Assembly: GCA_900765185.1 (NCBI GenBank)
Contig: CAAFQT010000213.1
Location: forward strand, 1 to 31,148
Direction of reading: 5' to 3'
DNA length: 31,148 nt
Source of the DNA: an uncultured Collinsella sp.
GTDB taxonomy: Bacteria; Actinomycetota; Coriobacteriia; Coriobacteriales; Coriobacteriaceae
Positions 1 through 7,999 of the stretch are shown here, in pieces. Numbering within the stretch: position 1 is the first letter of the stretch; every line of letters begins with the position of its first letter. Below the pieces are notes generated by a model. It ran no database searches and was not told where the DNA came from. It saw only the letters and a program-made list of their open reading frames with translations. The translations under genes and the position numbers were made by a program.

Positions 1-53
1 ACAGTCCTGCTCGCACGAAGAGCACATTAAGTGCTCTTCGGCTCGTGCGGAAC
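1..53 (+). repeat. REP-like palindromic repeat, copy 1
   Basis: A 53-bp unit containing a perfect hairpin: arm 17-25, five-base loop ATTAA, arm 31-39, with weaker outer pairing between CGCACG and CGTGCG. The same unit occurs in opposite orientation at 209-261 with five differences. Four of these form two compensatory base-pair changes (unit positions 18/38 and 20/36), which suggests the stem is under selection. No protein coding is evident. It is probably a dispersed intergenic palindromic element. Confidence 0.75.
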
Positions 54-123
54 TCGCGACAAACATAACCAAGCCCCACCGGGCAACCTACCAACCAGAT
101 TCTTTTCAGCCCAGGCCCCTGTG

Positions 124-156
124 TACCGCGCGTCGAAGATCTTCAAATTCAAATAA
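124..156 (+). pseudogene. Relic of a glycosyltransferase 3' end
   Basis: The plus strand encodes a short tail ending YRASKIFKFK-stop at 154-156. The intact minus-strand glycosyltransferase ends YRLASKIFKFN. A 17-base stretch is identical between the two. Both tails are followed by the same 21-bp block (182-202 here, 271-291 inverted). The upstream frame back to base 31 does not look like a glycosyltransferase, so only the 3' end of a paralogue seems to survive. The contig edge prevents seeing more. Confidence 0.45.
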
Positions 157-180
157 CCTGACAATCGATTCTTGTAGCAG

Positions 181-202
181 AGGCCCCTTGGCCTTTAGTT
201 TG
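181..202 (+). terminator. Short terminator-like hairpin
   Basis: AGGCC-CCTT-GGCCT followed by TTAGTTTG. An identical block lies inverted at 271-291, downstream of the minus-strand glycosyltransferase. The stem is short, so it is a weak intrinsic terminator at best. Confidence 0.4.
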
Positions 203-208
203 ATACAA

Positions 209-261
209 GTTCCGCACGAGTCGGAAAGCACTTAATGTGCTTTCCGTGCGAGCAGGACTGT
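209..261 (-). repeat. REP-like palindromic repeat, copy 2 (inverted)
   Basis: Reverse-complement copy of the 1-53 unit, 48 of 53 bases identical. The hairpin is kept because arm changes are compensated on the opposite side. It lies between two terminator-like blocks in a tail-to-tail arrangement. Confidence 0.75.
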
Positions 262-270
262 TCGCAGTAG

Positions 271-291
271 CAAACTAAAGGCCAAGGGGCC
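271..291 (-). terminator. Terminator-like hairpin after the glycosyltransferase
   Basis: Minus-strand AGGCC/GGCCT-type stem followed by TTTAGTTTG, about 30 bases beyond the glycosyltransferase stop. It is an exact inverted copy of 182-202. Confidence 0.4.
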
Positions 292-323
292 CAGTCAACC
301 TATCAGCAGCGATTACTCGGCAG

Positions 324-1355
324 CTAGTTGAATTTGAAGATCTTTGAGGCAAGACGGTATAGGCCAAGCGTGGTTTTGTCTCCGGCCCGTCCGCGCAGAT
401 TGGTGAAGAACCCGACCACGCCGTAGCGTGCACGACGATACATGCGCTCGTCGTAGGCCTTCAAATCATTCCACAGCGTCTTTAGGCGCTCGTCGGCGCA
501 ATCTTCCTCGGAAAGCTTGGTGAGCACCGAGCAGATCGCCATCATCATGGTGAAGTAGCCCATCATGTACGAACGTAGGCGTGACGACTCGACATCGCTG
601 TACAGGTGGTACGACTCCATCATGATACGCGTAACACGGAACTGCTGGTCCAGACGCTTGACCATCGTGGCCTCGTTGACACTCTGGCCCTCGCGACCGA
701 TAAAGTAGCGGTAGAGGTCGATGTCGGCGTAGTACATGGTCTTGCAACGCGGCAGCGGCACGTAGGCGTAGATGTTGTCCACATAGAACGTGTGCGGCGG
801 CATGGGAAGGTTGGACTCGCGCAGCACATCCGTGCGATAGCACAGGCTGTGCATGAGTAGGTTCTGGTCCAGGCGGAAATGACCGATCTGATCCCAAGAA
901 AAGATCTTTTTGCGCGGCAGGGCAAATTTGTAGCCAATAGCGGTATGCGTGCCCTCGTAAACCTTCTCGTACACGTAGTTCGAGATAAACAGGTCAACGC
1001 GCTGGTCGCGCTCTTCAAAGCCACGCAGAATCGACAGCATGGTCGAAAGGGCAGCACCGTCAAGCCAGTCGTCCGAATCAACAACCTTGTAGTAGGTGCC
1101 CTGCGCCTCGCGCAGACCCGAAAGGACGGCAATACCGTGACCGCCGTTCTCCTGGTGCACCGCGCGGATGATTCCAGGGTAACGGGCCTCCCACTCGTCG
1201 GCCTTGGCGGCCGTCTCGTCCTTGGAGCCGTCGTCCACCACGATAATCTCGATATCGGTGGCGTAATTGCTCCCCTCCAAGATAGAGGTGATGCAATGGT
1301 CCATGTCTTTGGCGGCGTTATACGAGGGAATACCGAATGTTATGACTTTATGCAT
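324..1355 (-). CDS. Family 2 glycosyltransferase
   Basis: Transfers a sugar from a nucleotide-sugar donor to a surface glycan; donor and acceptor cannot be read from sequence. The N-terminus has the GT-A fold landmarks of family 2: IPSYN near the start, VVDDGSKDETA, and the DSDDW metal/nucleotide motif around residue 95. The C-terminal part (YFIGREGQSVN, then a helical region) is typical of capsule and exopolysaccharide enzymes. I place the start at ATG 1355 (MHKVITFG), which overlaps the glf stop by 8 bases and implies translational coupling. A longer start at 1373 is possible, and neither has a clear Shine-Dalgarno. Because it is coupled to UDP-galactopyranose mutase, a galactofuranosyltransferase role is a reasonable guess only. 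Confidence 0.85.
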   Translation of the reverse strand: MHKVITFGIPSYNAAKDMDHCITSILEGSNYATDIEIIVVDDGSKDETAAKADEWEARYPGIIRAVHQENGGHGIAVLSGLREAQGTYYKVVDSDDWLDGAALSTMLSILRGFEERDQRVDLFISNYVYEKVYEGTHTAIGYKFALPRKKIFSWDQIGHFRLDQNLLMHSLCYRTDVLRESNLPMPPHTFYVDNIYAYVPLPRCKTMYYADIDLYRYFIGREGQSVNEATMVKRLDQQFRVTRIMMESYHLYSDVESSRLRSYMMGYFTMMMAICSVLTKLSEEDCADERLKTLWNDLKAYDERMYRRARYGVVGFFTNLRGRAGDKTTLGLYRLASKIFKFN

Positions 1356-2550
1356 GGCAGGCGATAATCTCATCCGAAAGATCGAGGGCGGAATTGGTCA
1401 CAGCGTCCATATCGTAGTAACGATACTCGGCCAGACGACCCACCGGGTGGAAGTTCGTCAGGTTCTGGACGCGCTCAAGATAGCGCTCATAGAGCTCACG
1501 GTTCTCGGGCTCAAGAATGGCGTAGTACGGCGTCTCACCCGAGCCGGGCGTATAGGCCTTGGAGTATTCCTTCATGATGGTGGTCTTGCCGGGCAGGACC
1601 TGGCCAGTCATATTCTTGAACTCAGTGATGCGCGTGTAATCCTCGCTCGTGGTGTAGTTGACGGTGCCCACGGGCTGGAACTGATCCATATCGAGCGTCT
1701 CGAACTTCATGTCGAGCGAACGGTACGGCAGGGCGCCCAGGTCGAGATTGAACAGCTCGTCGAGCGGACCGGTGTAGACGATCTCGCCGCCATAGACCTT
1801 ACCGTCGATCTTGACGGTGGTCTCGTCGATCTCGAAGAGGTCGCGGGCGTCCACGTCGCAGAACACATCAATCAGATCGTGGTCGAGCATATGCTCAAAC
1901 AGCGCGGTATAGCCGTCCTGCGGCATGCCCTGGAAGGGAGCCTGCGGGAAGTAGCGGTCATCATCGCCCACAAAGACGGGAACACGGCCGGTGATCGAGG
2001 GATCAATCTGGTCGGGCGTCTGGCCCCACTGCTTCATGGTGTAATGCAAAAAGACGTTCTCGTAGACGTAATCAGCGACCTCGGCCAAGTCGGGGTCGTT
2101 CTTCTTACGCAGCTCCATAATGGGCACCTTGACATCCTTGCCAAAGGTCTCCACGAGCTTCTGATACAGCTCCTCGCCGCGCTCGTCACCAAAGGCGAGC
2201 TTGAGACTCGCGTGGTTGAAGGGCACGGGCATAAGGGTGCCGTTGATGTTGGCGAGCACCTTGTGCTGATAATCCGTCCACTTGGTAAAGCGCGACAGGA
2301 AATTGTGCACGCGCTCGTTAAAGGTGTGATAGATATGCGGACCGTACTCGTGGATCAGGATTCCGGCCTCGTCAGTGCAGTCATAGGCATTGCCCGCAAT
2401 GTGGCTACGGCGCTCCAAAACGGCAACACGATAGCCGATGGTCTCGGCAAGACGGCGGGCGCAAACGGCACCGGCATATCCAGCACCGACGACAATCATG
2501 TCGTACGCGCCGGCGTTAAAGCCTTCAGGCAGGCCTGAGGTAATCTGCAT
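1348..2550 (-). CDS. glf: UDP-galactopyranose mutase
   Basis: Flavoenzyme that interconverts UDP-galactopyranose and UDP-galactofuranose, supplying galactofuranose for surface polysaccharide. The 400-residue product has an N-terminal FAD Rossmann motif (VVGAGYAG, about residues 20-27) followed by RRLAE and LERR. It also has HIAGNAYD, GPHIYHT and the C-terminal PVGRLAEYRYYDMD block typical of the family, near the usual length. The start ATG has a good Shine-Dalgarno (AAGGAG). The glycosyltransferase downstream overlaps it, forming a two-gene operon. A minus-strand TATAAT lies around 2631-2637, about 80 bases upstream, but with no convincing -35. Confidence 0.95.
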   Translation of the reverse strand: MQITSGLPEGFNAGAYDMIVVGAGYAGAVCARRLAETIGYRVAVLERRSHIAGNAYDCTDEAGILIHEYGPHIYHTFNERVHNFLSRFTKWTDYQHKVLANINGTLMPVPFNHASLKLAFGDERGEELYQKLVETFGKDVKVPIMELRKKNDPDLAEVADYVYENVFLHYTMKQWGQTPDQIDPSITGRVPVFVGDDDRYFPQAPFQGMPQDGYTALFEHMLDHDLIDVFCDVDARDLFEIDETTVKIDGKVYGGEIVYTGPLDELFNLDLGALPYRSLDMKFETLDMDQFQPVGTVNYTTSEDYTRITEFKNMTGQVLPGKTTIMKEYSKAYTPGSGETPYYAILEPENRELYERYLERVQNLTNFHPVGRLAEYRYYDMDAVTNSALDLSDEIIACHA

Positions 2551-2648
2551 CGATACTCCTTGTCAAAAGCCACGGGCTCGTTAGCTGGGCTTTTCTCGAA
2601 CATTCTTCGAGACATATTTATCAGAGCGATTATAGCGCTAATGCGTCC

Positions 2649-2654
2649 TATAAT
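2649..2654 (+). promoter_or_regulatory. Possible -10 box for pta
   Basis: TATAAT on the plus strand about 130 bases upstream of pta, close to a minus-strand TATAAT that would serve glf. No good -35 hexamer sits at 17 bases. The two -10-like boxes suggest a divergent promoter region between glf and pta. Confidence 0.35.
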
Positions 2655-2707
2655 GAGCTTGCCACACAAGGAAAGCTCAAGCACCGCGGCGTACATAATT
2701 GAAAGGT

Positions 2708-2728
2708 AAACCCGCTAGCAGCGGGTTT
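2708..2728 (+). terminator. Hairpin in the pta leader
   Basis: Perfect 8-bp stem AAACCCGC/GCGGGTTT with loop TAGCA, followed by a weak T-rich tail (TTTATTCG). It lies 54 bases before the pta start with no upstream plus-strand gene to terminate. It may be a leader structure, or a terminator for antisense transcription. Confidence 0.45.
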
Positions 2729-2781
2729 ATTCGTGAACAGCCGGGCGCCTGGAGCTTAGTGAAACGCTTGTAAGGAGTAAC

Positions 2782-3762
2782 ATGAGCGATTTCCTTAACC
2801 GTATGAAGTCTGCCGCCAAGGCCGACCTTAAGACGATCGTCCTGCCCGAGGGCGAAGATCCGCGCACCATCGTCGCGGCCACCAAGATCATCGAGGAGGG
2901 CCTGGCAAAGATCGTCATCCTGGGCAACCCCGACGAGATCAACGTTCCCGGCGCTACCGTCATCGACCCGCGCAATGCCGAGAAACACGAGGAGTACGCG
3001 CAGAAGTTTGCCGAGCTCCGCGCCAAGAAGGGCGTTACCATCGAGCAGGCTCGCGCCCAGGTGATGGACGCCACCTACTTTGGCACCATGATGGTCAAGA
3101 TGGGCGATGCCGACGGCCTGGTCTCCGGCGCCTGCCACTCCACCGCCGACACCCTGCGCCCCGCGCTTCAGATCCTCAAGACCGCCCCGGGCACCAAGCT
3201 GGTCTCGGCCTTCTTCGTGATGTGCACCGACACCCCGCAGTTCGGCACCGACGGCACGCTGATCTTCGCCGACTGCGGCCTCAACATCAACCCGTCCTCC
3301 GACGAGCTCTCCGAGATCGCCATCGCCTCCGCTCACTCCTGGTCCACCTTCATGGGCAACGTTGAGCCGCACGTGGCCATGCTCTCCTACTCCACCATGG
3401 GCTCCGCTGGCGGCGAGGTCGCCAAGAAGGTCCAGGAGGCCGTGAAGTTCTGCAAGGAGAAGGCTCCCGAGCTCGCCATCGACGGCGACCTGCAGCTCGA
3501 CGCCGCTATCGTCCCCACCGTCGCCCAGCTCAAGGCTCCCGGCTCCTCCGTTGCCGGCAAGGCCAACGTGCTCGTGTTCCCCGACCTCGAGGCCGGCAAC
3601 ATCGGCTACAAACTGGTCCAGCGCTTCGCCGGTGCTGACGCCTACGGCCCCATCCTGCAGGGCATCGCCAAACCGGTCAACGACCTTTCGCGCGGCTGCT
3701 CTGCCGACGACATCGTGGGTGTCGTGGCCATCACTGCCGTCCAGGCTCAGATGGCTGAATAG
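2782..3762 (+). CDS. pta: Phosphate acetyltransferase
   Basis: Cytoplasmic enzyme converting acetyl-CoA and phosphate to acetyl phosphate and CoA, the first half of the acetate/ATP-yielding pathway. The 326-residue protein is the short catalytic-domain-only type. Family blocks are visible: IVLPEGEDPR near residue 19, ATYFGTMMVKMGDADGLVSGACHSTADTLRPAL in mid-protein, then YSTMGSAGG and a C-terminal VLVFPDLEAGNIGYKLVQR. AAGGAG lies 5 bases before ATG. Two acetate kinase genes lie just downstream on the other strand and would take its product. Codon use is strongly biased to C/G third positions, consistent with high expression. Confidence 0.96.
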   Translation: MSDFLNRMKSAAKADLKTIVLPEGEDPRTIVAATKIIEEGLAKIVILGNPDEINVPGATVIDPRNAEKHEEYAQKFAELRAKKGVTIEQARAQVMDATYFGTMMVKMGDADGLVSGACHSTADTLRPALQILKTAPGTKLVSAFFVMCTDTPQFGTDGTLIFADCGLNINPSSDELSEIAIASAHSWSTFMGNVEPHVAMLSYSTMGSAGGEVAKKVQEAVKFCKEKAPELAIDGDLQLDAAIVPTVAQLKAPGSSVAGKANVLVFPDLEAGNIGYKLVQRFAGADAYGPILQGIAKPVNDLSRGCSADDIVGVVAITAVQAQMAE

Positions 3763-3777
3763 CGCACGCACTCGCCT

Positions 3778-3908
3778 GAAGGCCGTACGGGCTAACCCCT
3801 GAAAACGTCCTCGACCAATGAAGCGCCCCCGTTCTGCTCCTTCGGAGCTACGAACGGGGGCGCTTCTGGTCTGCGGATTGTTTTCAGGGGTTAGCCCGTA
3901 CGGCCTTC
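3778..3908. repeat. Nested cruciform after pta
   Basis: Perfect 29-bp inverted repeat (3778-3806 with 3880-3908) enclosing a second perfect 15-bp inverted repeat (3820-3834 with 3852-3866). That in turn encloses a 5-bp stem (3836-3840 with 3844-3848) around TTC. The outer arms start just past the pta stop. No strong T-tract follows, so it is more than a simple terminator. It is probably a mobile or dispersed palindromic element or an mRNA-stabilising structure. Confidence 0.85.
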
Positions 3909-4058
3909 TACCGCCACGTAGCAATCAGGGTATCTGGGGTGGACGGCGGCTTGGCTACGAGCTGAGGCTGAAGATCTGGATGGCCGGGTGCCGTTGCTGG
4001 GAGTGCAGGCGTTACTGGCGATGGTCACTTTGGGACTGGTATTTCCGCCTGCTAGCAA

Positions 4059-4092
4059 AAAGGCCTCCGGAGCTGTTGCTTTGGAGGCCTTT
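4059..4092 (-). terminator. Terminator of the first acetate kinase gene
   Basis: Perfect 10-bp stem AAAGGCCTCC/GGAGGCCTTT. On the minus strand it is followed by TTTTTGC, starting about 20 bases after the gene's stop. The remaining stretch 3909-4058 shows no supportable feature. Confidence 0.8.
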
Positions 4093-4114
4093 CGTTTACT
4101 TGCAAATGCGCGCG

Positions 4115-5293
4115 TTAGTTGTTCTTGGTCAGGCGCTCGACGTCGTGGGCGATCATGTATTCCTCGTCGGTGGGGATGACCATGACCGTGACGGCGGAAC
4201 CGGCGGCACTGATGACCTGCGGGCCGTTGCCCACGGCCTCGCGGTTCTTGTTGTTGTCGATGCGTACGCCCAGCCACTCAAAGCAGTCGCAGAAGGCCTT
4301 GCGGATCGACCAGTCGTTCTCGCCGATGCCGGCGGTAAAGGTAATGGTGTCCACGCCCGCCATGGAAGCGATCATGGAACCGGCCTGCTGCATGGCCTTA
4401 TAGGCGAACATATCGAAGGCGAGCAGGCAGCGCTCGTCGCCCTCGGAGGCGCGCGTGCGGATGTCGCGGGCGTCGTTGGAGATGCCCGAGATGGCAAGCA
4501 GACCAGACTGCTTGTTCATCATGTCATCGACTTCCTGGTAGCTGTAGCCGCCCTCGCGCTGCAGGTAGCACACGGTGGCCGGGTCGATGGAACCACAACG
4601 GGTGCCCATCATCAGGCCATCGAGCGGCGTGAGACCCATCGTGGTGTCGCGGCACACGCCGTCCTCGATAGCAGCGAGCGAAGCACCGTTGCCCAGATGG
4701 CACGAAAGCAGGCGGTGGCAGCGCGAACCCAGGATCTCCTTGGCCATCATCCACTCATAGCGGTGGCTCGTGCCGTGGGCGCCGTACTTGCGCACGTGGT
4801 ACTTGTCGCAAACGTCCTTGGGCAGCGCGTAGGTGTAGGCAACCTCGGGCATGGTCATGTGGAACGAGGTGTCGAAGACCGCCACGTTGGGCAGCTCCGG
4901 ATACTTCTCACGGCAATACTCAATCGCTGCGGCCTCGCCGTAGTTGTGCAGCGGAGCAAGCGGTGCCACCTCAAGAATCTTGGCCATAACCTCGTCGTCG
5001 ACAACCGCGGAATCATCGAAGTGCCAGCCGCCCTGAACGATACGATGCCCAATGCCATCAATCGTAAAGTCGGTCTTCTCGAGCTCCTCGAGCACGCGAG
5101 CGATAGCAGAGCGATGATCGGGGAAAGGGACCTCCTCGGTCTGCTTAGCGCCACCGTTCTCGGAGTGGCCAAAGATGCCCATGTCCGATCCGATACGCTC
5201 GCAGTTGCCCTTGGCGAAAACCTCGCGGGTATCGGTATCCAAAAGCTGATATTTGAGGCTTGAGCTGCCGGCGTTGACAACAAGTACGTTCAT
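4115..5293 (-). CDS. ackA: Acetate kinase, copy 1
   Basis: Catalyses acetyl phosphate + ADP to acetate + ATP, the ATP-yielding step after Pta. The 392-residue product is near family length and has the ASKHA-fold signatures. These include NAGSSSLKYQ at the N-terminus, PLHN (residues 114-117), FDTSFH (140-145), RKYGAHGTSHRY (168-179), phosphate loop HLGNGAS (199-205) with Asn202, and PTDEE near the C-terminus. The usual HRVVHGG motif reads HRIVQGG. Shine-Dalgarno AAGGAG precedes ATG. A separate 165-bp spacer with a terminator and a palindrome separates it from the second copy, so it can be transcribed independently. Confidence 0.96.
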   Translation of the reverse strand: MNVLVVNAGSSSLKYQLLDTDTREVFAKGNCERIGSDMGIFGHSENGGAKQTEEVPFPDHRSAIARVLEELEKTDFTIDGIGHRIVQGGWHFDDSAVVDDEVMAKILEVAPLAPLHNYGEAAAIEYCREKYPELPNVAVFDTSFHMTMPEVAYTYALPKDVCDKYHVRKYGAHGTSHRYEWMMAKEILGSRCHRLLSCHLGNGASLAAIEDGVCRDTTMGLTPLDGLMMGTRCGSIDPATVCYLQREGGYSYQEVDDMMNKQSGLLAISGISNDARDIRTRASEGDERCLLAFDMFAYKAMQQAGSMIASMAGVDTITFTAGIGENDWSIRKAFCDCFEWLGVRIDNNKNREAVGNGPQVISAAGSAVTVMVIPTDEEYMIAHDVERLTKNN

Positions 5294-5356
5294 GAGACTC
5301 CTTTGCAGTGCAATACGGTCGACGCAGACCCCTTAAGGCGGCCGCATGTTAATAAG

Positions 5357-5371
5357 AAGTTATCATAACTT
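5357..5371. promoter_or_regulatory. Palindromic operator candidate upstream of the first ackA
   Basis: Perfect odd-centred palindrome AAGTTAT-C-ATAACTT in an AT-rich spacer within otherwise GC-rich DNA, 64 bases upstream of the ackA start. Its minus strand contains TATGAT, a -10-like hexamer, so a bound regulator would overlap the promoter. Confidence 0.45.
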
Positions 5372-5406
5372 AATAAATAGCTATCAGGCATATCGCCCAA
5401 CGAGCA

Positions 5407-5444
5407 CAAAAGAAGGGCCGAACGGCACTCGGTCGTCCAGCCCC
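5407..5444 (-). terminator. Terminator of the second acetate kinase gene
   Basis: Minus-strand stem of about 10 bp with two G-U pairs (GGGCTGGACG with CGTTCGGCCC), followed by TTCTTTT. It starts about 14 bases beyond the stop. Confidence 0.65.
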
Positions 5445-5457
5445 TCCCCTCTTGCAA

Positions 5458-6636
5458 TTACTTGCCGTTGACGATGCGCTCGACGTCGGAAGCGATCATG
5501 AACTCCTCGTCCGTGGGAATGACGAAAATCTTGACCTTGGAATCCTTGGCAGACAGGCACCAAGCGCCGTCACCACGCAGGGCGTTGCGCGCATGATCCA
5601 TCTTGACGCCCATAAAGGCCAGACGGTCGGCAACGCCAGCGCGAACAGCCGGAGCGTGCTCGCCGATGCCGGCGGTAAAGACCAGGGTGTCCATGCCGCA
5701 CATGGAAGTGGCCATCTCGGCAGCCTTGGCGGCAATCTTGTAGACGAACATATCGAAGGCGAGCTGAGCCTCGGGGTCACCGGCAGCGGCGAGCTCCTCG
5801 ACGTTGCGGCAGTCGTTGGTCTTGCCGCCGGTCACAGCCAAAAGGCCGGACTTCTTGTTCATCATCTCATCGACCTCGTCGAAGGTGTAGCCGCCTTCGC
5901 GCTGCAGGTAGCACACGGTAGCCGGGTCGATGGAGCCGCAGCGGGTGCCCATCATGACGCCGTCGAGCGGGGTGAGGCCCATGGTGGTGTCCATGCACTT
6001 GCCGTCCTCGATGGCGCACAGGGAAGCGCCGGAGCCGATATGGCACACGACGACCTTGCGAGCCTCGCCGTTGGTCATCTCTGCGACCTTCTTGGAGATG
6101 TAACGGTAGCTGGTGCCGTGGGCGCCGTACTTACGGATGTGCAGTTTGTCGCAGACGTCCTTGGGCAGGGCGTAAGTCTTGGCGACCTCGGGCATGTTGA
6201 AGTGGAAAGCGGTGTCGTAGACCGTGACGTTGGGCAGATCGGGATACTGCTCGAGGCAGTACTCGATAACGTTGGCCTCGGGGTTGTTGTGCAGCGGGGC
6301 GAGCGGAGCGACCTCGCGGATCTTGGCGAGGACGTCCTCGTCGACGAGGGAGGAATCGCCGAAGTACCAACCGCCCTGAACGATACGGTGGCCGATGCCC
6401 TCGATCTTGACGCCGTTGGCCTCGAGGTCCTTCAGGACGACCTCGATGGCGACTTTGTGGTCGGGGAACTCGATGTTCTCGGTCACTTTCTTGGAACCGT
6501 TGGCAGCGTGGGTGAAGGTACCGCCGGTAAAGCAGACGCGCTCGCAGGAGCCCTTTGCGGACACCTTGTGGGACTTGGTATCGATGACCTGATACTTGAG
6601 GGTCGAAGATCCTGCGTTGACGACCAGAACGTTCAT
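5458..6636 (-). CDS. ackA: Acetate kinase paralogue, copy 2
   Basis: Second 392-residue acetate kinase family protein encoded directly upstream of the first and the same length. Shared blocks are NAGSSTLKYQ, PLAPLHN, GLTPLDG, GTRCGSIDPATVCYLQREGGY and FTAGIGEH. It departs from consensus in the active site: the phosphate loop reads HIGSGAS, with Ser202 where the family has a conserved Asn. HGTSH is HGTSYRY, and FDTAFH is YDTAFH. It may therefore have altered kinetics or another acyl-phosphate substrate such as propionyl or butyryl phosphate. This is inference; the fold and the remaining motifs are intact. A GGGAG Shine-Dalgarno precedes ATG. Confidence 0.93.
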   Translation of the reverse strand: MNVLVVNAGSSTLKYQVIDTKSHKVSAKGSCERVCFTGGTFTHAANGSKKVTENIEFPDHKVAIEVVLKDLEANGVKIEGIGHRIVQGGWYFGDSSLVDEDVLAKIREVAPLAPLHNNPEANVIEYCLEQYPDLPNVTVYDTAFHFNMPEVAKTYALPKDVCDKLHIRKYGAHGTSYRYISKKVAEMTNGEARKVVVCHIGSGASLCAIEDGKCMDTTMGLTPLDGVMMGTRCGSIDPATVCYLQREGGYTFDEVDEMMNKKSGLLAVTGGKTNDCRNVEELAAAGDPEAQLAFDMFVYKIAAKAAEMATSMCGMDTLVFTAGIGEHAPAVRAGVADRLAFMGVKMDHARNALRGDGAWCLSAKDSKVKIFVIPTDEEFMIASDVERIVNGK

Positions 6637-6689
6637 GTGTCTCCCTACTAACAGGCGGTGTGGCGCCGCCAGGTTACATACGCTTCAAT

Positions 6690-6723
6690 AATAAACCCAA
6701 ACGCCCTCGCGCTCGGGTTTATT
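6690..6723. terminator. Bidirectional terminator after the MFS gene
   Basis: Perfect 9-bp arms AATAAACCC/GGGTTTATT around a GC-rich loop, just past the MFS stop on the minus strand and upstream of the second ackA. Confidence 0.7.
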
Positions 6724-6738
6724 GCGTTGATATATAAG

Positions 6739-7917
6739 TTATCGGTGCCTAAATACGCATGGCCTTTGACTTGTAAGACGAAATAGCGCGGGGATATACA
6801 CCAAAGAAGAAATCCCGAGCGCGACAAGCAATATGACTCGAATGTCCGCGATGCTGCCCAACGCAGCATTGAACAGATAGAAAAGGATGGCACCCACCGC
6901 CACCATCTGACTTTGAACCGAAATCAGTGAACAGCGCATCGAAGAATCGGCGGCATTTTGAAAAATTGAGTATTTAATTGGAGCAAATAACGAGTAGGCG
7001 ACCGTCTGCAACACATAGAACACGGGCAGCAAATAGATCGGAGTAAAGGGAATCAAAAATAGAGCAGTCAGGGAAAGGCGCACGATGCCGCAAATACGCG
7101 CAAAACGGCTCTTGTCGACATGAGCAATCACACTGGGCACAATAAGCCCCATGGAGGCCGAGGCAAGGAGCTGGACCGCAATGATCACACCCGAAGCGAC
7201 GGCATTCATTCCGCGGCCCACAAGCAGCAGTGAGAAAAAGTCTTCCAGGGCGACAAATGCAAATGCTTGAGAACAGTCCATGATGAACGCTGAACGAAGA
7301 ATTCCGTTACACGCAATAGCGGCACCGATCATCTTCGGGCTAATTCCACGCTCAGGTGTCCCCGCAGTGCCCCCTCTTCGCATCTCTGGAATGCAGACAA
7401 CAACAACCAACGTCAACACCATTGCGATGATATCTGCCGAAAGACCAATGAGATATGCACCGGCAGACGAAATGAAACCGCCCACGCAAGCGGAGATGGC
7501 ATAAGAGGCATAGAAAACAAATCGCTCAACGACATTAAGTCTTACGAGCTGGTCCTGAGAGACGCTGTCAATGTAAATCGCTTCGATGGATCCGCTCACA
7601 CATGCAACGGCAAAACCTTTGAGAGCAAACGCGCCGATTAAAAGCAGAGGAGAACGGACGAAAAGCAGGGCGGCGTAGTATCCAAGCATTCCCACGACGC
7701 CAACGAGACCGCTTGTCTTTCGTCCAAACCTATCAGCAATATAGCCAGTGGGAACTTCAAGGATGAACTTGCTCACTTGATATGCAATCATCATGCTAGA
7801 AATCGCTACCATCGAAAGCCCAACGAACTCAAGGTAGACAGTTAGGAAATACAAGATGGTGCTGAAGTTCGACAGGAAAACGAACGTCATATAAAGCAAA
7901 ACCGTACGGTTTTTCAT
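6739..7917 (-). CDS. Major facilitator superfamily transporter
   Basis: A roughly 392-residue polytopic membrane protein with about 12 hydrophobic segments. It carries the MFS loop motif between segments 2 and 3 (GYIADRFGRKTSG). Substrate is unknown; the family includes drug and metabolite exporters. The start is ATG 7917 because GGAGGG lies just upstream. A TTG 24 bases earlier is in frame but lacks a ribosome site. Codon use is visibly less GC-biased than in flanking xse or ack genes, which suggests horizontal acquisition together with the LysR gene upstream. The 119-bp spacer between them holds an inverted repeat, so the regulator probably controls this transporter. Confidence 0.88.
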   Translation of the reverse strand: MKNRTVLLYMTFVFLSNFSTILYFLTVYLEFVGLSMVAISSMMIAYQVSKFILEVPTGYIADRFGRKTSGLVGVVGMLGYYAALLFVRSPLLLIGAFALKGFAVACVSGSIEAIYIDSVSQDQLVRLNVVERFVFYASYAISACVGGFISSAGAYLIGLSADIIAMVLTLVVVVCIPEMRRGGTAGTPERGISPKMIGAAIACNGILRSAFIMDCSQAFAFVALEDFFSLLLVGRGMNAVASGVIIAVQLLASASMGLIVPSVIAHVDKSRFARICGIVRLSLTALFLIPFTPIYLLPVFYVLQTVAYSLFAPIKYSIFQNAADSSMRCSLISVQSQMVAVGAILFYLFNAALGSIADIRVILLVALGISSLVYIPALFRLTSQRPCVFRHR

Positions 7918-7999
7918 GCTCCGCCCTCCAAGAGCCAGCAATCTAAATCAGAATCTTGGAAAAGCATGAGGGCAAAGCTGTCAGCTATGTGTTACAAGG

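Noticed and set aside
1267..2538. Long plus-strand open frame opposite glf
   Set aside because: Shadow of the UDP-galactopyranose mutase gene in GC-rich DNA. The minus-strand product is unmistakable.
2677..3924. A 415-codon minus-strand open frame over pta
   Set aside because: It is antisense to a clear pta gene, rich in Gly/Val/Asp/His from strand-complement codon bias, and matches no family.
3988..4179. Plus-strand frame with a hydrophobic stretch between the cruciform and ackA
   Set aside because: It runs through the ackA terminator and stop region, has no ribosome site, and its codons are not biased.
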